From Sphaerochaeta sp. (GTDB taxonomy: Bacteria; Spirochaetota; Spirochaetia; Sphaerochaetales; Sphaerochaetaceae), in the NCBI GenBank assembly GCA_016342655.1, contig JAEINL010000024.1, forward strand, positions 1 through 47,550: 47,550 nucleotides of DNA. Direction: 5' to 3'. The translations under genes and the position numbers were made by a program. This document shows positions 25,891 through 34,101 of the stretch, in pieces (position 1 is the first letter of the stretch; each line of letters starts with the position of its first letter). The notes below the pieces were generated by a model that had not been told where the DNA came from, searched no databases, and saw nothing but the letters and a program-made list of their open reading frames with translations.

Positions 25891-26610
25891 GTGGAAGAAT
25901 TTGAACCATGCGATGGTTGCAACAATGACCTTTGCATAAGAAATGTACCGCTGTTCTCTACCCTTAATCGTGAGGCCATGCATGCCCTCACCTCTCAGAT
26001 GGCGCATAAGACCTTCAAGAAGGGAGAGACCATAGTCCATGAGGGTGAGCGTCCCCTCGGATTTACCGTCATACGCTCAGGCAGTGCCAAGGCATACAGG
26101 ACCACCTTTGACGGGCGCGAGCAGATACTCTACATCTTCCCTGAAAATGACTACTTTGGTGCACGATTCCTGTTTACTGAGGAGAAAGTTCCCTATTCGG
26201 TTGAGGCTCTGGAGGAGACTAGAGTCTGTATCCTTTCCAAGGAACAGTTTTCCTCCCTCCTGCAGGAGCATAGCGGGGTTGCCTTGCAGATCATCGAGGC
26301 GATGGCAAATCGCATGAGTCGTCTTGAACTGGTCATGCAGAGCATGGGCGGGCGCAACGCTGAGCTGAGGATAGCCTCGCTGCTGTTGGAGTTCAAGGAT
26401 ACCTATGGAAAGAAGAACGGTGAGTACCTTGAGATAACGCTTCCCCTAAGTAGGGAAGGGTTGGCAAACTATCTGGGAATGGCCAGGGAAACCCTTAGCC
26501 GCAAGATGGCCCAGCTGGAAGAGGACGGCATCATTGAAAGCATAGGGACAAAGACCATACGGATAGTGGACCTCGTACGTCTGAAGAATCTTTCGCTGCT
26601 TGTTGACTGA
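25891..26610 (+). CDS. FNR-like Crp/Fnr regulator with an iron-sulfur cysteine set
   Basis: A 239-residue regulator. CDGCNNDLC gives Cys7, Cys10 and Cys15 (C-x2-C-x4-C), and Cys113 sits in LEETRVCILSKEQF, exactly where E. coli FNR has Cys122. These four should ligate an oxygen-labile [4Fe-4S] cluster. A cyclic-nucleotide-binding-like beta-roll (about 20-120), dimer helix and HTH (about 183-215) follow. The recognition helix reads ARETLSRKM: Glu200, Ser203 and Arg204 as in FNR, but with Arg199 where CRP has Arg180. This fits the CRP-like palindrome upstream. I start at the GTG at 25891 (GAGGGG upstream); the frame is open further but would cross the operator. Likely an anaerobiosis switch for pflBA and itself. 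Confidence 0.88.
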   Translation: MEEFEPCDGCNNDLCIRNVPLFSTLNREAMHALTSQMAHKTFKKGETIVHEGERPLGFTVIRSGSAKAYRTTFDGREQILYIFPENDYFGARFLFTEEKVPYSVEALEETRVCILSKEQFSSLLQEHSGVALQIIEAMANRMSRLELVMQSMGGRNAELRIASLLLEFKDTYGKKNGEYLEITLPLSREGLANYLGMARETLSRKMAQLEEDGIIESIGTKTIRIVDLVRLKNLSLLVD

Positions 26611-26665
26611 ACCTATGACAGGGTGAGTAGTATTCCCTACCCATAGAAGGGTTTTGAATATATGC

Positions 26666-26681
26666 CATAGGAATTTCTATG
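26666..26681. promoter_or_regulatory. Inverted repeat upstream of the CBS-domain gene
   Basis: CATAG and CTATG flank GAATTT, near-symmetric over 19 bp. Possible operator; the binding protein is unknown. The rest of 26611-26791 holds no gene. Confidence 0.3.
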
Positions 26682-26791
26682 CACAAAAGATGAATCTTTA
26701 TATACAATGGGTGATATTATCTTGCGCTTTGGGGTTTGGTAGGCTACCATTAGTTAAGAGTCTTTCTTGTAACATAAAACGGAGGTAGTCT

Positions 26792-27235
26792 ATGGCTAAT
26801 GTTCAATCGATCTTGGATGAGAAAGGAAGTAAAGTGTTTAGCATCAGTGCTGATGATTCTCTCTCCCATGCCTTATTGAAGTTGACCGAACATAAGATAG
26901 GAGCATTGATGGTGTTGGACGAGGAAAGAAACATCAAGGGTATTCTTTCTGAGCGTGATATCATTCGCCACTTTTCACGCAAGCTAGAACATCTGAATAC
27001 CGCATCCATTCCTGTCAGTGAATATATGACCACAGCAGTAACGTATGTCAATCCTACCCAAAGCTTGGAGGACTGTCTCCAGCTGATGACCGCTGGCCAC
27101 TTCAGGCACTTGCCTGTTGTTGATGATGGCAAGCTTGTTGGTATGATCTCTATTGGTGATGTGGTAAAGCTGTCCTTGAAGGAGCGTGATTTCCAGATTG
27201 GTGAGTTGGAGCAGTATATTACCAGTCCCTATTAA
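26792..27235 (+). CDS. Two-CBS-domain protein
   Basis: A 147-residue stand-alone pair of CBS domains. The first has ALLKLTEHKIGALMVLDEE and KGILSERDIIRHFSR; the second HFRHLPVVDDGKLVGMISIG, ending GDVVKLSLKER. Such pairs bind adenosine nucleotides (AMP, ATP, NADH) and sense energy or redox charge. GGAGG precedes the ATG. It lies between the FNR-like regulator and a hemerythrin/PAS protein, in line with a stress or redox role, but its partner is unknown. A strong terminator follows. Confidence 0.88.
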   Translation: MANVQSILDEKGSKVFSISADDSLSHALLKLTEHKIGALMVLDEERNIKGILSERDIIRHFSRKLEHLNTASIPVSEYMTTAVTYVNPTQSLEDCLQLMTAGHFRHLPVVDDGKLVGMISIGDVVKLSLKERDFQIGELEQYITSPY

Positions 27236-27267
27236 TTGGTATCACATGACTGATTGCTAGTCTGATG

Positions 27268-27321
27268 AAACCCGCATAGCTTTTCATGTCATGAATAGCT
27301 ATGCGGGTTTTTCATTTTTTT
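27268..27321 (+). terminator. Intrinsic terminator after the CBS-domain gene
   Basis: AAACCCGCATAGCT (27268-27281) pairs perfectly with AGCTATGCGGGTTT (27297-27310). The stem runs into TTTTTCATTTTTTT, a textbook rho-independent structure. Confidence 0.93.
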
Positions 27322-27342
27322 ACGTATACGTAGGAGCATGGT

Positions 27343-28556
27343 ATGGACCAAAAAAAACTGAACAATTGAAGGAAATACTGGGGAAGCTTCATAGTGGGGC
27401 AACACCCGAATCGGTAAAAGAGGAATTCCTTCGGGAGTTTGGTAGTGTACGTGCTGAGGATCTGGCAGCGGCAGAGAAGAAACTCATGGAAGAGGGGATG
27501 AAGCTTGAACAGGTGCAAAAACTCTGTGATGTGCATGCCTTTGTCTTTGAGGGCAATCTCCAGCCTGTAGGCAAAAGCAAACAGGCAGACTCCATTCCGG
27601 GACATCCAGCCTTTGTCTTCAAAGGTGAGAACTCTGGTCTGAAGGCTTTCTTGGCAAAGGAGTTCGAGCCTGCTTTGGGAGCTTTCACCAAGGACAGCTC
27701 AGAGAAAAATGCAACAAAGCTCCATCAGGCGGTGAAAAGCCTGTCTAAGGTGCATGTGCACTACCTGAGAAAGGAAAATCTTCTTTTTCCTTACCTTGAG
27801 AAGGCAGGGATAACAGCACCTCCTAAGGTAATGTGGGGTGTGGATGATGAAATTCGCGCTCTCTGGAAAGGTGTCCTTGCTGACCTCCCCTCCAAGGGCG
27901 AGGCAGTTCTGAGCGCAGTGGAGAAGCTTTTGGAACAGGTGAAGAGCATGATCACCAAGGAAGATACTATCCTCATGCCGATGTTGCTTGAGAACCTTGA
28001 CGCTGATGCTTGGCTGACCGTTGCCCGTGATAGCGCGGATATCGGATATTGCTTCAATGGTGGGATCGAGGGTGCTTCACCTTCTGATGCACTCTCATGG
28101 TATCGTTGGAATTTCAGCATGAGCGGTAAGGATGAGACTTTTGAGCAGACTGGTGACAAGGTAACGCTTCCCAGTGGAAGCTTTACCCTAGAGGAACTGA
28201 CATGCATGCTCAATTCTATGCCCGCAGACATTACCTTTGTAGGAAAGGATGATACTGTGCGCTATTTCTCAGAAGGGAAGGAGCGGGTGTTCCCAAGGAC
28301 ACGCAGTATCATCGGACGTGAGGTGGCACACTGTCACCCACCGAAGAGTCTGCATGTCGTTGAGAAGCTGGTAGAGGATTTTAAGGCTGGTGTGAAGGAT
28401 GAAGAGTCCTTCTGGCTGCAGAGAGGATCCCAGTTTGTCCTTATCCGCTACTATGCTGTTCGTTCTGAAGGGGGTGACTATCTCGGTGTCATGGAAGTGA
28501 CTGAAGAGATATCGGCCTTGAGGAGCCTCGAAGGAAACAAACTTCTGGCAGATTGA
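27343..28556 (+). CDS. DUF438-type hemerythrin-PAS protein, with an apparent 1-base shift at an A8 tract
   Basis: About 404 residues: an N-terminal helical DUF438 region (LKEILGKLHSGATPESVKEE), an HHE hemerythrin domain (HPAFVFKGENSGLKAFL, HYLRKENLLFPYLEK, EDTILMPMLLENL, His/Glu di-iron ligands) and a C-terminal PAS-like domain (ITFVGKDDTVRYFSEGKERV, VAHCHPPKS). Likely senses or buffers oxygen or nitric oxide. The coding frame has no proper start. The only ATG with a ribosome-binding site (AGGAG, 27343) is one base out of frame. It encodes MDQKK and then hits A8 (27350-27357); nine A's would join it exactly into the protein (MDQKKTEQLKEIL). Hence the coordinates are not a multiple of three. 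Alternatives: a TTG at 27366, slippage, or a base error. Starts further upstream would lie inside the terminator. Confidence 0.85.
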
Positions 28557-28581
28557 CCTTGTACGTAAGCCTAAGTGAGGA

Positions 28582-28857
28582 TTATCCTTTCTTGGGCTTG
28601 CTTTTTTCCTTCATAGTGTTGATGACCGCAATATAGGCGTATATCTGCCCTTGGATCTCTGAGTTCTTCAGTTCTCCCCGTCCCCCCCAATCCTGGCCTT
28701 CATAGACTGTCAGGTGGTACAGTTCCCCTTCCAAATCAGTAACCTTCAGGTTGGCTATCTTGATGCGGTTCTCCAAAAATTGCATCGTAGTAGTATATCC
28801 GTCATGAAACGCCTGCTCTTCAGAGGTGCGTTCCAGAGATGTATCTATATCTTGCAT
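28582..28857 (-). CDS. Small protein of unknown function downstream of the prenyl synthase
   Basis: A 91-residue cytoplasmic protein, helical at both ends, with VTDLEGELYHLTVYEGQDWG in the middle and a basic C-terminus. Not recognised. It begins 12 bp after the polyprenyl synthase stop, so it is the last gene of the NADH dehydrogenase operon. Its ribosome-binding site is weak (AGGAATT). Confidence 0.55.
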   Translation of the reverse strand: MQDIDTSLERTSEEQAFHDGYTTTMQFLENRIKIANLKVTDLEGELYHLTVYEGQDWGGRGELKNSEIQGQIYAYIAVINTMKEKSKPKKG

Positions 28858-28869
28858 GTGTACTAATTC

Positions 28870-29868
28870 CTATCCTGATCGTACGGCCAATTTTTCAAAA
28901 AGCTGGGTCAGTTGTGTCGCTATTTCGTGGTTCTTGAGGGACTGAATATCTTTCAGAGCCCGATATTTATAGGATTGTGCAATAGAATCAGCTTTTTGTA
29001 CACCACCTAGGGTTTTCACCAAGGCCACAGCCTTGGTAACGGAAACCTTGGAGAGTGGCTTGTTTCTGCTCTTTAGAAGAGCTGTGAGTTTTCTGTCTTG
29101 TTCGTCCATCTCTTGTTCTGCCTCGAGAGCGAGAAGCAAAGGAAGGGTAGGGATACCCTCCTTGAGGTCTTTGCCTGTCTGTTTGCCGAGCTTCTCTTTG
29201 TTTCCAACATAATCAAGGATATCGTCTTGTATCTGGAAGGCCATACCCATGGTATAGCCGATGCGGTGGCAAACCATTCGTTCAAGCTCTGGAAGTTTGC
29301 CTACTGAGGCTCCAGCATAGCAGGACAGTGCGAATAGGGAGGCTGTCTTCCCCCCGATCCTCCTGAAGTAAGTAGTCTTGGAGATAAAGAAATCGCCTTG
29401 GCCTGCATCCTGTTCCAACTCACTTTCACACAACCGTGCCAAGGCATTGGACACTATCTGGGCATTCATCATGTCCCCACTCTCTTCTGCTGAGACAAGG
29501 GCTAGGGCACGGGCAAGCAGGTAGTCTCCTGCAAGCACGGCCTGCTTGGCTCCAGCTTGGGCAAATAGGGTAGGTACGCCCCTGCGCGTCTTGGCCGAGT
29601 CTATGATATCGTCATGGGCTAGGGAGGCGAGGTGGATCATTTCAAGGACACTTGCAACTCTGACGGCTTTGTCCCGGTCAGATTCCTCTCCCAGACGTGA
29701 GCAGAGGAGCACAAGAGCCGGGCGCAACATCTTGCCACCCGACTGCACATGTGATCGTAAGAGTGTACGTATAAAAGCGTGGGCACTATCCACTGTTTTC
29801 TCAATGATGGCCTGCACGCTTTGGAGCTCCTGCTTGAGTGCCGGTGCATGTTCGTAAAAGTCCTGCAT
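28870..29868 (-). CDS. Long-chain polyprenyl diphosphate synthase
   Basis: A 332-residue trans-isoprenyl diphosphate synthase. First aspartate-rich motif DDIID (residues 86-90, in LAHDDIIDSAKTRRGVPT), second DDILD in FQIQDDILDYVG, plus GGKMLRPAL near the N-terminus and GKDLKEGIPTLPLLLA. There are no bulky aromatic residues at the positions just before the first motif (MIHLASLAHDD). This pattern and the length fit a hepta-/octaprenyl or longer synthase, which makes the side chain of respiratory quinones. It begins four bases after the NADH dehydrogenase stop, so both products are made together. In Listeria's EET locus the analogous pair is ndh2 with dmkB. Chain length cannot be read from the sequence. 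Confidence 0.9.
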   Translation of the reverse strand: MQDFYEHAPALKQELQSVQAIIEKTVDSAHAFIRTLLRSHVQSGGKMLRPALVLLCSRLGEESDRDKAVRVASVLEMIHLASLAHDDIIDSAKTRRGVPTLFAQAGAKQAVLAGDYLLARALALVSAEESGDMMNAQIVSNALARLCESELEQDAGQGDFFISKTTYFRRIGGKTASLFALSCYAGASVGKLPELERMVCHRIGYTMGMAFQIQDDILDYVGNKEKLGKQTGKDLKEGIPTLPLLLALEAEQEMDEQDRKLTALLKSRNKPLSKVSVTKAVALVKTLGGVQKADSIAQSYKYRALKDIQSLKNHEIATQLTQLFEKLAVRSG

Positions 29869-29872
29869 CCTA

Positions 29873-31771
29873 TCAGTCCTGGTTCTTGGCTAGCTTGCGC
29901 TTCATCTGCTTTTTGGTGAACTCAGGTTCTCCCATGTACAGGTAGGTTTTCTTTGCAAGCGGAGTCTTGTTCCAGAGTTTTTTCAGATAGGGCATGACCC
30001 AGTAGTCCAGTCCGAAGGCCCGGCCCGCTCCTCCGAGCATCATGATGGAGACCGCCATGTACCAGAAGATTTCCTTCCCTGCCAGGGCTCCTATGAGGAA
30101 CATGACCGAAAGGCCTAGGGATACTACAGCAGCCGGGAAGGTAAACAGACCACCTAAGAAGCAGAGTCCGATTCCCACTTCTGCAAGTACGATCATGATC
30201 TGGAACAGGTAAGGTGCCTGGGAAACAAACACGTCGTTAATCCAGGTGTAGAGTGCCAGAGGCTGGTCGAGGACAGGGGGCGCGAACTGCTTTACAGCCT
30301 CTGTCACTGCAGTGGCTGCCACTTCAGCTGTCTCGCCCCAAGCTTCAGAGGCCGCACCGACAGCATCGGCAGCACCCCAGTAGACTTTTGAGCCGGTGGT
30401 GTCTGAAAGCCACCCCTCGGTAATCTTGCCAAACCCTTCTATGAGCCACATCACCCCGATGAACATCCTGAGGAACGTTGTCCAGTAGGAGGGGACCCTA
30501 TAGGAGGCCATGCCTCCGATGAGGGACCTCTTGTGCTTGATCTCGAGAATCTCATGTTTGAGATAGGTCCATGCGCCATTGACGCCACACACGCCAGATT
30601 GGTAGTACATGTTTACCATATGCTTCATTGCCTGGGCAAAGAAACCGGAGAGCGAAATGCCTCCCGTATGGGAAACGGCGTACCTGCCACCGATGGAAAC
30701 CATGTAGCCATGGAAGTTTGACTTGAAGGGCTTTGGTGGATCAGCTTTCTTCCCCAGTGCGCTCTTGATGGTGTAGATCACTCCATCAGTAGCGGTCTTT
30801 GCACTCTGCTCTGCTGCCTCCACTATCTGGGGGACCGGACGGTTGTTCTCTTGGAAGTACATGCCGTCCCCTACTACATAGACGTTCTCATGGTCAGGGG
30901 ACTGCATGAACTCATTTACCAGCTTGCGTCCCATCTTGCCGTCGGTGATGGACAGTTTCTCCCCAAACTCAGTTCCACGCACACCGCAGGTCCAGATGAG
31001 GGTCTTGGTCTTGATGACCTCTCCCCCCCTGATAGTGAAGCCGTCTTCGGTGACATTGGTGATGAGGGAGTTGAGCATAATCTCAATGCCCTGCTTGCGC
31101 ATGTACCGTTCTGCTTTCTGCCGTGGGCCTTCGGGCAACATGTTGAGAATCTGTCCAAGCGCTTCACAGTTGATGATGCGTACATCACTGCTGTCGAGCT
31201 TGTTCTTCTCACAAAGATGAGGTAGCCACTCAGCAAGTTCGCCAACGAGCTCCACACCGGTGAAGCCGCCTCCGGCAACAACAAAGGTCAACAGCTGTTT
31301 TCGTTTTTCAAGGTCTGCCTCTCGGGTGGCTTCCTTTACCATCGTCTCAATGTGGTAGCGGATCGAAAGGGCATTTTCTAGGCTCCAAAGGTAGAAGGCA
31401 TGTTCCTTCACTCCTGGGACCTTGAAATCAGCGGTCTCCCCTCCGGTACCTAAGATCAGCTGGTCATACGGGTATGAGCCCCTATCGCCTGTGAGCATCT
31501 GCTTGGTGAAGTCAATGTCTCGTATTTCATCTTGGACAACATGTACCATCTTGCCCGAAAAAATCCGGTCAAATGAGATTTTCACAGAGTTCTGCTTTAC
31601 CCTGTTTCCGGCAACCTCATGCAATTCAGTCATGAGTATGTGGTTTCTGTTGCGGTCAATCAGGGTGATCTCCACCTGCTCTTGCATTTTCTTGAATGCC
31701 TTGTGCAAATTTTTTGCAGCATGAACTCCTGCATACCCTCCGCCAAGAATTACGATACGTTTCTTTTCCAT
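29873..31771 (-). CDS. Type II NADH dehydrogenase with C-terminal DoxX-like membrane domain
   Basis: A 632-residue protein. Residues 1-420 are an NDH-2 flavoprotein: FAD motif ILGGGYAG (8-15), NAD motif VVAGGGFTGVELVGELAEWL (164-183) and VYVVGDGMYF near the end of the domain. The C-terminal 200 residues hold four or so membrane segments (LRMFIGVMWLIEGFGK, IMIVLAEVGIGLCFLGGLF, FPAAVVSLGLSVMFLIGALA, IFWYMAVSIMMLGGAGRAF), a DoxX-like module. Ordinary NDH-2 (about 400-450 residues) lacks this; the EET-specific Ndh2 of Listeria has a similar length and membrane tail. It should oxidise NADH and reduce membrane quinone. The start at 31771 has AGGA nearby; longer frames have no signals. First gene of the operon with the prenyl synthase, divergent from the FMN-binding lipoprotein. 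Confidence 0.92.
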   Translation of the reverse strand: MEKKRIVILGGGYAGVHAAKNLHKAFKKMQEQVEITLIDRNRNHILMTELHEVAGNRVKQNSVKISFDRIFSGKMVHVVQDEIRDIDFTKQMLTGDRGSYPYDQLILGTGGETADFKVPGVKEHAFYLWSLENALSIRYHIETMVKEATREADLEKRKQLLTFVVAGGGFTGVELVGELAEWLPHLCEKNKLDSSDVRIINCEALGQILNMLPEGPRQKAERYMRKQGIEIMLNSLITNVTEDGFTIRGGEVIKTKTLIWTCGVRGTEFGEKLSITDGKMGRKLVNEFMQSPDHENVYVVGDGMYFQENNRPVPQIVEAAEQSAKTATDGVIYTIKSALGKKADPPKPFKSNFHGYMVSIGGRYAVSHTGGISLSGFFAQAMKHMVNMYYQSGVCGVNGAWTYLKHEILEIKHKRSLIGGMASYRVPSYWTTFLRMFIGVMWLIEGFGKITEGWLSDTTGSKVYWGAADAVGAASEAWGETAEVAATAVTEAVKQFAPPVLDQPLALYTWINDVFVSQAPYLFQIMIVLAEVGIGLCFLGGLFTFPAAVVSLGLSVMFLIGALAGKEIFWYMAVSIMMLGGAGRAFGLDYWVMPYLKKLWNKTPLAKKTYLYMGEPEFTKKQMKRKLAKNQD

Positions 31772-32213
31772 TTTCCTATCCCTTTGAGTCTCGATTTCAA
31801 GAATGGTCCCCATCTCTCTTCCTAATATAGGTACCAGAGCACAGACTAGCATTAAATATGGTTATATACCATCATATTACTATGAAATAAGGCAATTGTT
31901 GCTATATTTATCTATTAGACTCTCTCACATTTTTAGAGTTTTGTAACCCTCTTCCCTCACGAATACCGATGCATTGTACACAATATTTAGAGGAACTCCC
32001 CCTATTCTTTCATGGTGTAAGCAGGAAAAACATTACACTCTTTCAGGATTATGTACTTCTAATAGCATATAATACAAAGAAATAAAAAAGTTTCCTGAAA
32101 AGATTAATTTTTATTGATATTTTTCTAGCGAAATATTGATGAATATCATCAAATGAGTATATGATTGGATATAAATGAATAGTGAAACGCTCGCTGTCAA
32201 GGAGAAAAATCGT
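31772..32213. promoter_or_regulatory. Divergent control region of the NADH dehydrogenase and lipoprotein genes
   Basis: 442 bp, very AT-rich, no gene. It contains a TATAAT (32068-32073) reading toward the lipoprotein, GTGTAA/TTACAC arms (32015-32020 and 32033-32038), and a perfect inverted repeat TTGATGA-ATA-TCATCAA (32136-32152) in the lipoprotein leader. The last is a good operator candidate. It resembles an FNR site in each half but not in spacing. Confidence 0.5.
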
Positions 32214-33491
32214 ATGAAGAGAACTAGTAAATTGGCTTTTATAGCCATGATCTTGCTTATTGCCCTTGTAGCTGTTGGTTGTGCCAAGGAAGAACCCAAG
32301 ACTGTAGCCACAGTTGCTACCCCAGAACCTAAAGCTGTTATTGAACCCGCTACCCCAGGTCTTGAGGATGGCATTTACTTTGCAATAGATGAAGAGTTTG
32401 CCTCTTCAGGATGGAAAGAGACAGTTACCCTTACCGTTTCCGGTGGGAAAATTACCCAAGCTGACTGGAATGCAGTAAATATTTCAGGTGGTGCTGACAA
32501 GAAAGCCTATGACAAGGCAGGCAAGTACAACATGGTGAAGTTTGGCAAGGCCCAGGCCGATTGGTCAGTGCAGGCCGAAAAGGCTGAAAAGCATCTGATT
32601 GCAACCCAGGACCCAACTGTCATTTCCTATAAGGATGACGAGGGCCACACCGATGATATCGCTGGAGTCTCTGTCCATGTGAATGCCTTTTTCTCCCTTG
32701 CCCAAGAAGCTTTGGAAGCCGGACCTGTAGGTCGTGGACCGTATGCTGACGGTGTTTATTTCGCCATTGATGATCAGTTTGCCTCTTCTGGCTGGAAGGA
32801 ATATGTCTCCCTTACCGTACTGAACGGAAGAATTGCCGCTATCAACTGGAGTGGGATTAACCGCGCAGGTGATGACAAGAAAGCATATGATAAGGCTGGC
32901 AACTACAATATGGTGAAGTTTGGCAAAGCCCAGGACGAGTGGTTTGTACAGGCAAATCGTGTTGAAAATTTCCTGTTGGAGAAACAGGACCTCAAGGCCA
33001 TCAACTACAAGGATGCAGAGGGACATACCGATGATATCGCAGGTGTCTCCATCCACGTCAACAGCATGTACGCTTTGGCAGAAAAGGCCCTTGCCTCCGG
33101 AGTCCAGAAGATTGGCCCCTACACCAATGGCAGCTACTATGCCAGCGAGGAAGCCTTTGGCTCCAATGGTTGGAAGGGCTTTGTATCGGTGTATGTCAGC
33201 AATGGCAACATCGTGCAGGTCTACTACAGCGGTGTGAATGAAGCAGGGGATGACAAGCAGGTCTTTGCCTCTGAAGGTAACTATGGCATGATAGTGGCCA
33301 GTGAGATTGGTAAGGAGTGGCATGAGCAGGCTCAGGCTGCTGAAGCTTATCTGGTCTCTACCCAGGATCCCAAGAAAATTGAGTTTACCAATGTTGAAGG
33401 TAACACCGATGACATTGCAGGGGTATCCATGCATGTTGGTGATTTCTTCTCGTTGACAGAGAAAGCCCTCGCTGCAGGACCAAAGAAATAA
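32214..33491 (+). CDS. Lipoprotein with three FMN-binding-like repeats (PplA-like)
   Basis: A 425-residue surface lipoprotein. Signal peptide and lipobox end at VAVGC (Cys23), followed by a Pro/Ala/Thr/Val linker. Three repeats have an exact 126-residue period. Each starts with DG(I/V)YFAIDE-type sequence and ASSGWKE, and ends with TDDIAGVS; the Ser residues are 153, 279 and 405. That ending corresponds to the D-x2-(S/T)-G-A-(S/T) motif of FMN_bind domains, where ApbE links FMN to the final Thr/Ser. Here A-G-V-S replaces S-G-A-T, so flavinylation is probable but unproven. Listeria PplA has two such domains and passes electrons outside the cell. The start is the ATG at 32214 (AAGGAG upstream); one 13 codons earlier has no site. 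Confidence 0.85.
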   Translation: MKRTSKLAFIAMILLIALVAVGCAKEEPKTVATVATPEPKAVIEPATPGLEDGIYFAIDEEFASSGWKETVTLTVSGGKITQADWNAVNISGGADKKAYDKAGKYNMVKFGKAQADWSVQAEKAEKHLIATQDPTVISYKDDEGHTDDIAGVSVHVNAFFSLAQEALEAGPVGRGPYADGVYFAIDDQFASSGWKEYVSLTVLNGRIAAINWSGINRAGDDKKAYDKAGNYNMVKFGKAQDEWFVQANRVENFLLEKQDLKAINYKDAEGHTDDIAGVSIHVNSMYALAEKALASGVQKIGPYTNGSYYASEEAFGSNGWKGFVSVYVSNGNIVQVYYSGVNEAGDDKQVFASEGNYGMIVASEIGKEWHEQAQAAEAYLVSTQDPKKIEFTNVEGNTDDIAGVSMHVGDFFSLTEKALAAGPKK

Positions 33492-33518
33492 GTTTCCCAA
33501 TCTAGGGATTGCTCTACA

Positions 33519-33557
33519 AGAAAGGCCTTGTGATGCACTGCATTGCAAGGCCTTTCT
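33519..33557 (+). terminator. Hairpin after the FMN-binding lipoprotein gene
   Basis: AGAAAGGCCTTG pairs perfectly with CAAGGCCTTTCT over a 15-base loop. Only short T-tracts follow (TTTCTCCT), so it may be a moderate terminator. Confidence 0.65.
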
Positions 33558-33735
33558 CCTATGCATCGGATGCTCAGCTATATTTTCCAATGAAATGTGG
33601 CGAAAAAATACAAAACGATGCAGTTTTTATGGCTTTACCCAATCTTTATCGTATGTTCAGCCTTCTTCCACCTGCCATGGCTATTGTTAGCTCAGGACAA
33701 AGAAACACGAGCCAATAGGCTCAAAGGTGGACAAC

Positions 33736-34083
33736 ATGAACAAGAAGTTTGTAATCGCAATGATTCTGATAGTGGTGGTCGTAGCTTCCGTTTCAGCGGC
33801 TTCCTATGGAAACCGTTGGGCAACCGATGCCTCCGACACCCGCTACCTTGGCCAAGGAAGGACAATCACCGATTCCCAGATTTGTCTGGTGACTGGCGAA
33901 GAGGTGGCTGCCACAAGGGCTCTGGGCTATGAGGGGCGTGCTTTCGGCATGTATGGGGCGGTAGGCACAGACGCTGACGCTCTTTGCCTGGTAACCGGAG
34001 AGGCCCCACTAGAGGGAAGCCGAATGGGCTCTGACCTGCGCTATAATGCTTCCCAGGGTGGCGGCATGAGATGGTCGAGATAA
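33736..34083 (+). CDS. Small secreted protein with two CLVTGE motifs
   Basis: A 115-residue exported protein: signal peptide (FVIAMILIVVVVASVSA) and a mature part of about 90 residues. It has two short imperfect repeats, each centred on a cysteine: DSQICLVTGEEVA and DADALCLVTGEAPLEG. The only two cysteines in the mature part are in these motifs, so they may form a disulfide or bind a cofactor. The C-terminus is Gly/Arg rich. I start at 33736 with AGGTGG upstream. It lies between the flavoprotein and the ferritin-like gene, suggesting an envelope redox or metal role. Not recognised. Confidence 0.6.
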   Translation: MNKKFVIAMILIVVVVASVSAASYGNRWATDASDTRYLGQGRTITDSQICLVTGEEVAATRALGYEGRAFGMYGAVGTDADALCLVTGEAPLEGSRMGSDLRYNASQGGGMRWSR

Positions 34084-34101
34084 CCTTATAGGAATGCATG
34101 T

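Noticed and set aside
27291..27342. Upstream ATG as start of the hemerythrin-PAS protein
   Set aside because: It lies inside the stem and T-run of the CBS gene's terminator and its product (MNSYAGFSFFYVYVG) does not match the family.
32565..33590. 341-codon minus-strand open frame over the lipoprotein gene
   Set aside because: Its apparent repeats are only the complement of the 126-residue repeats of the lipoprotein; no start signals.
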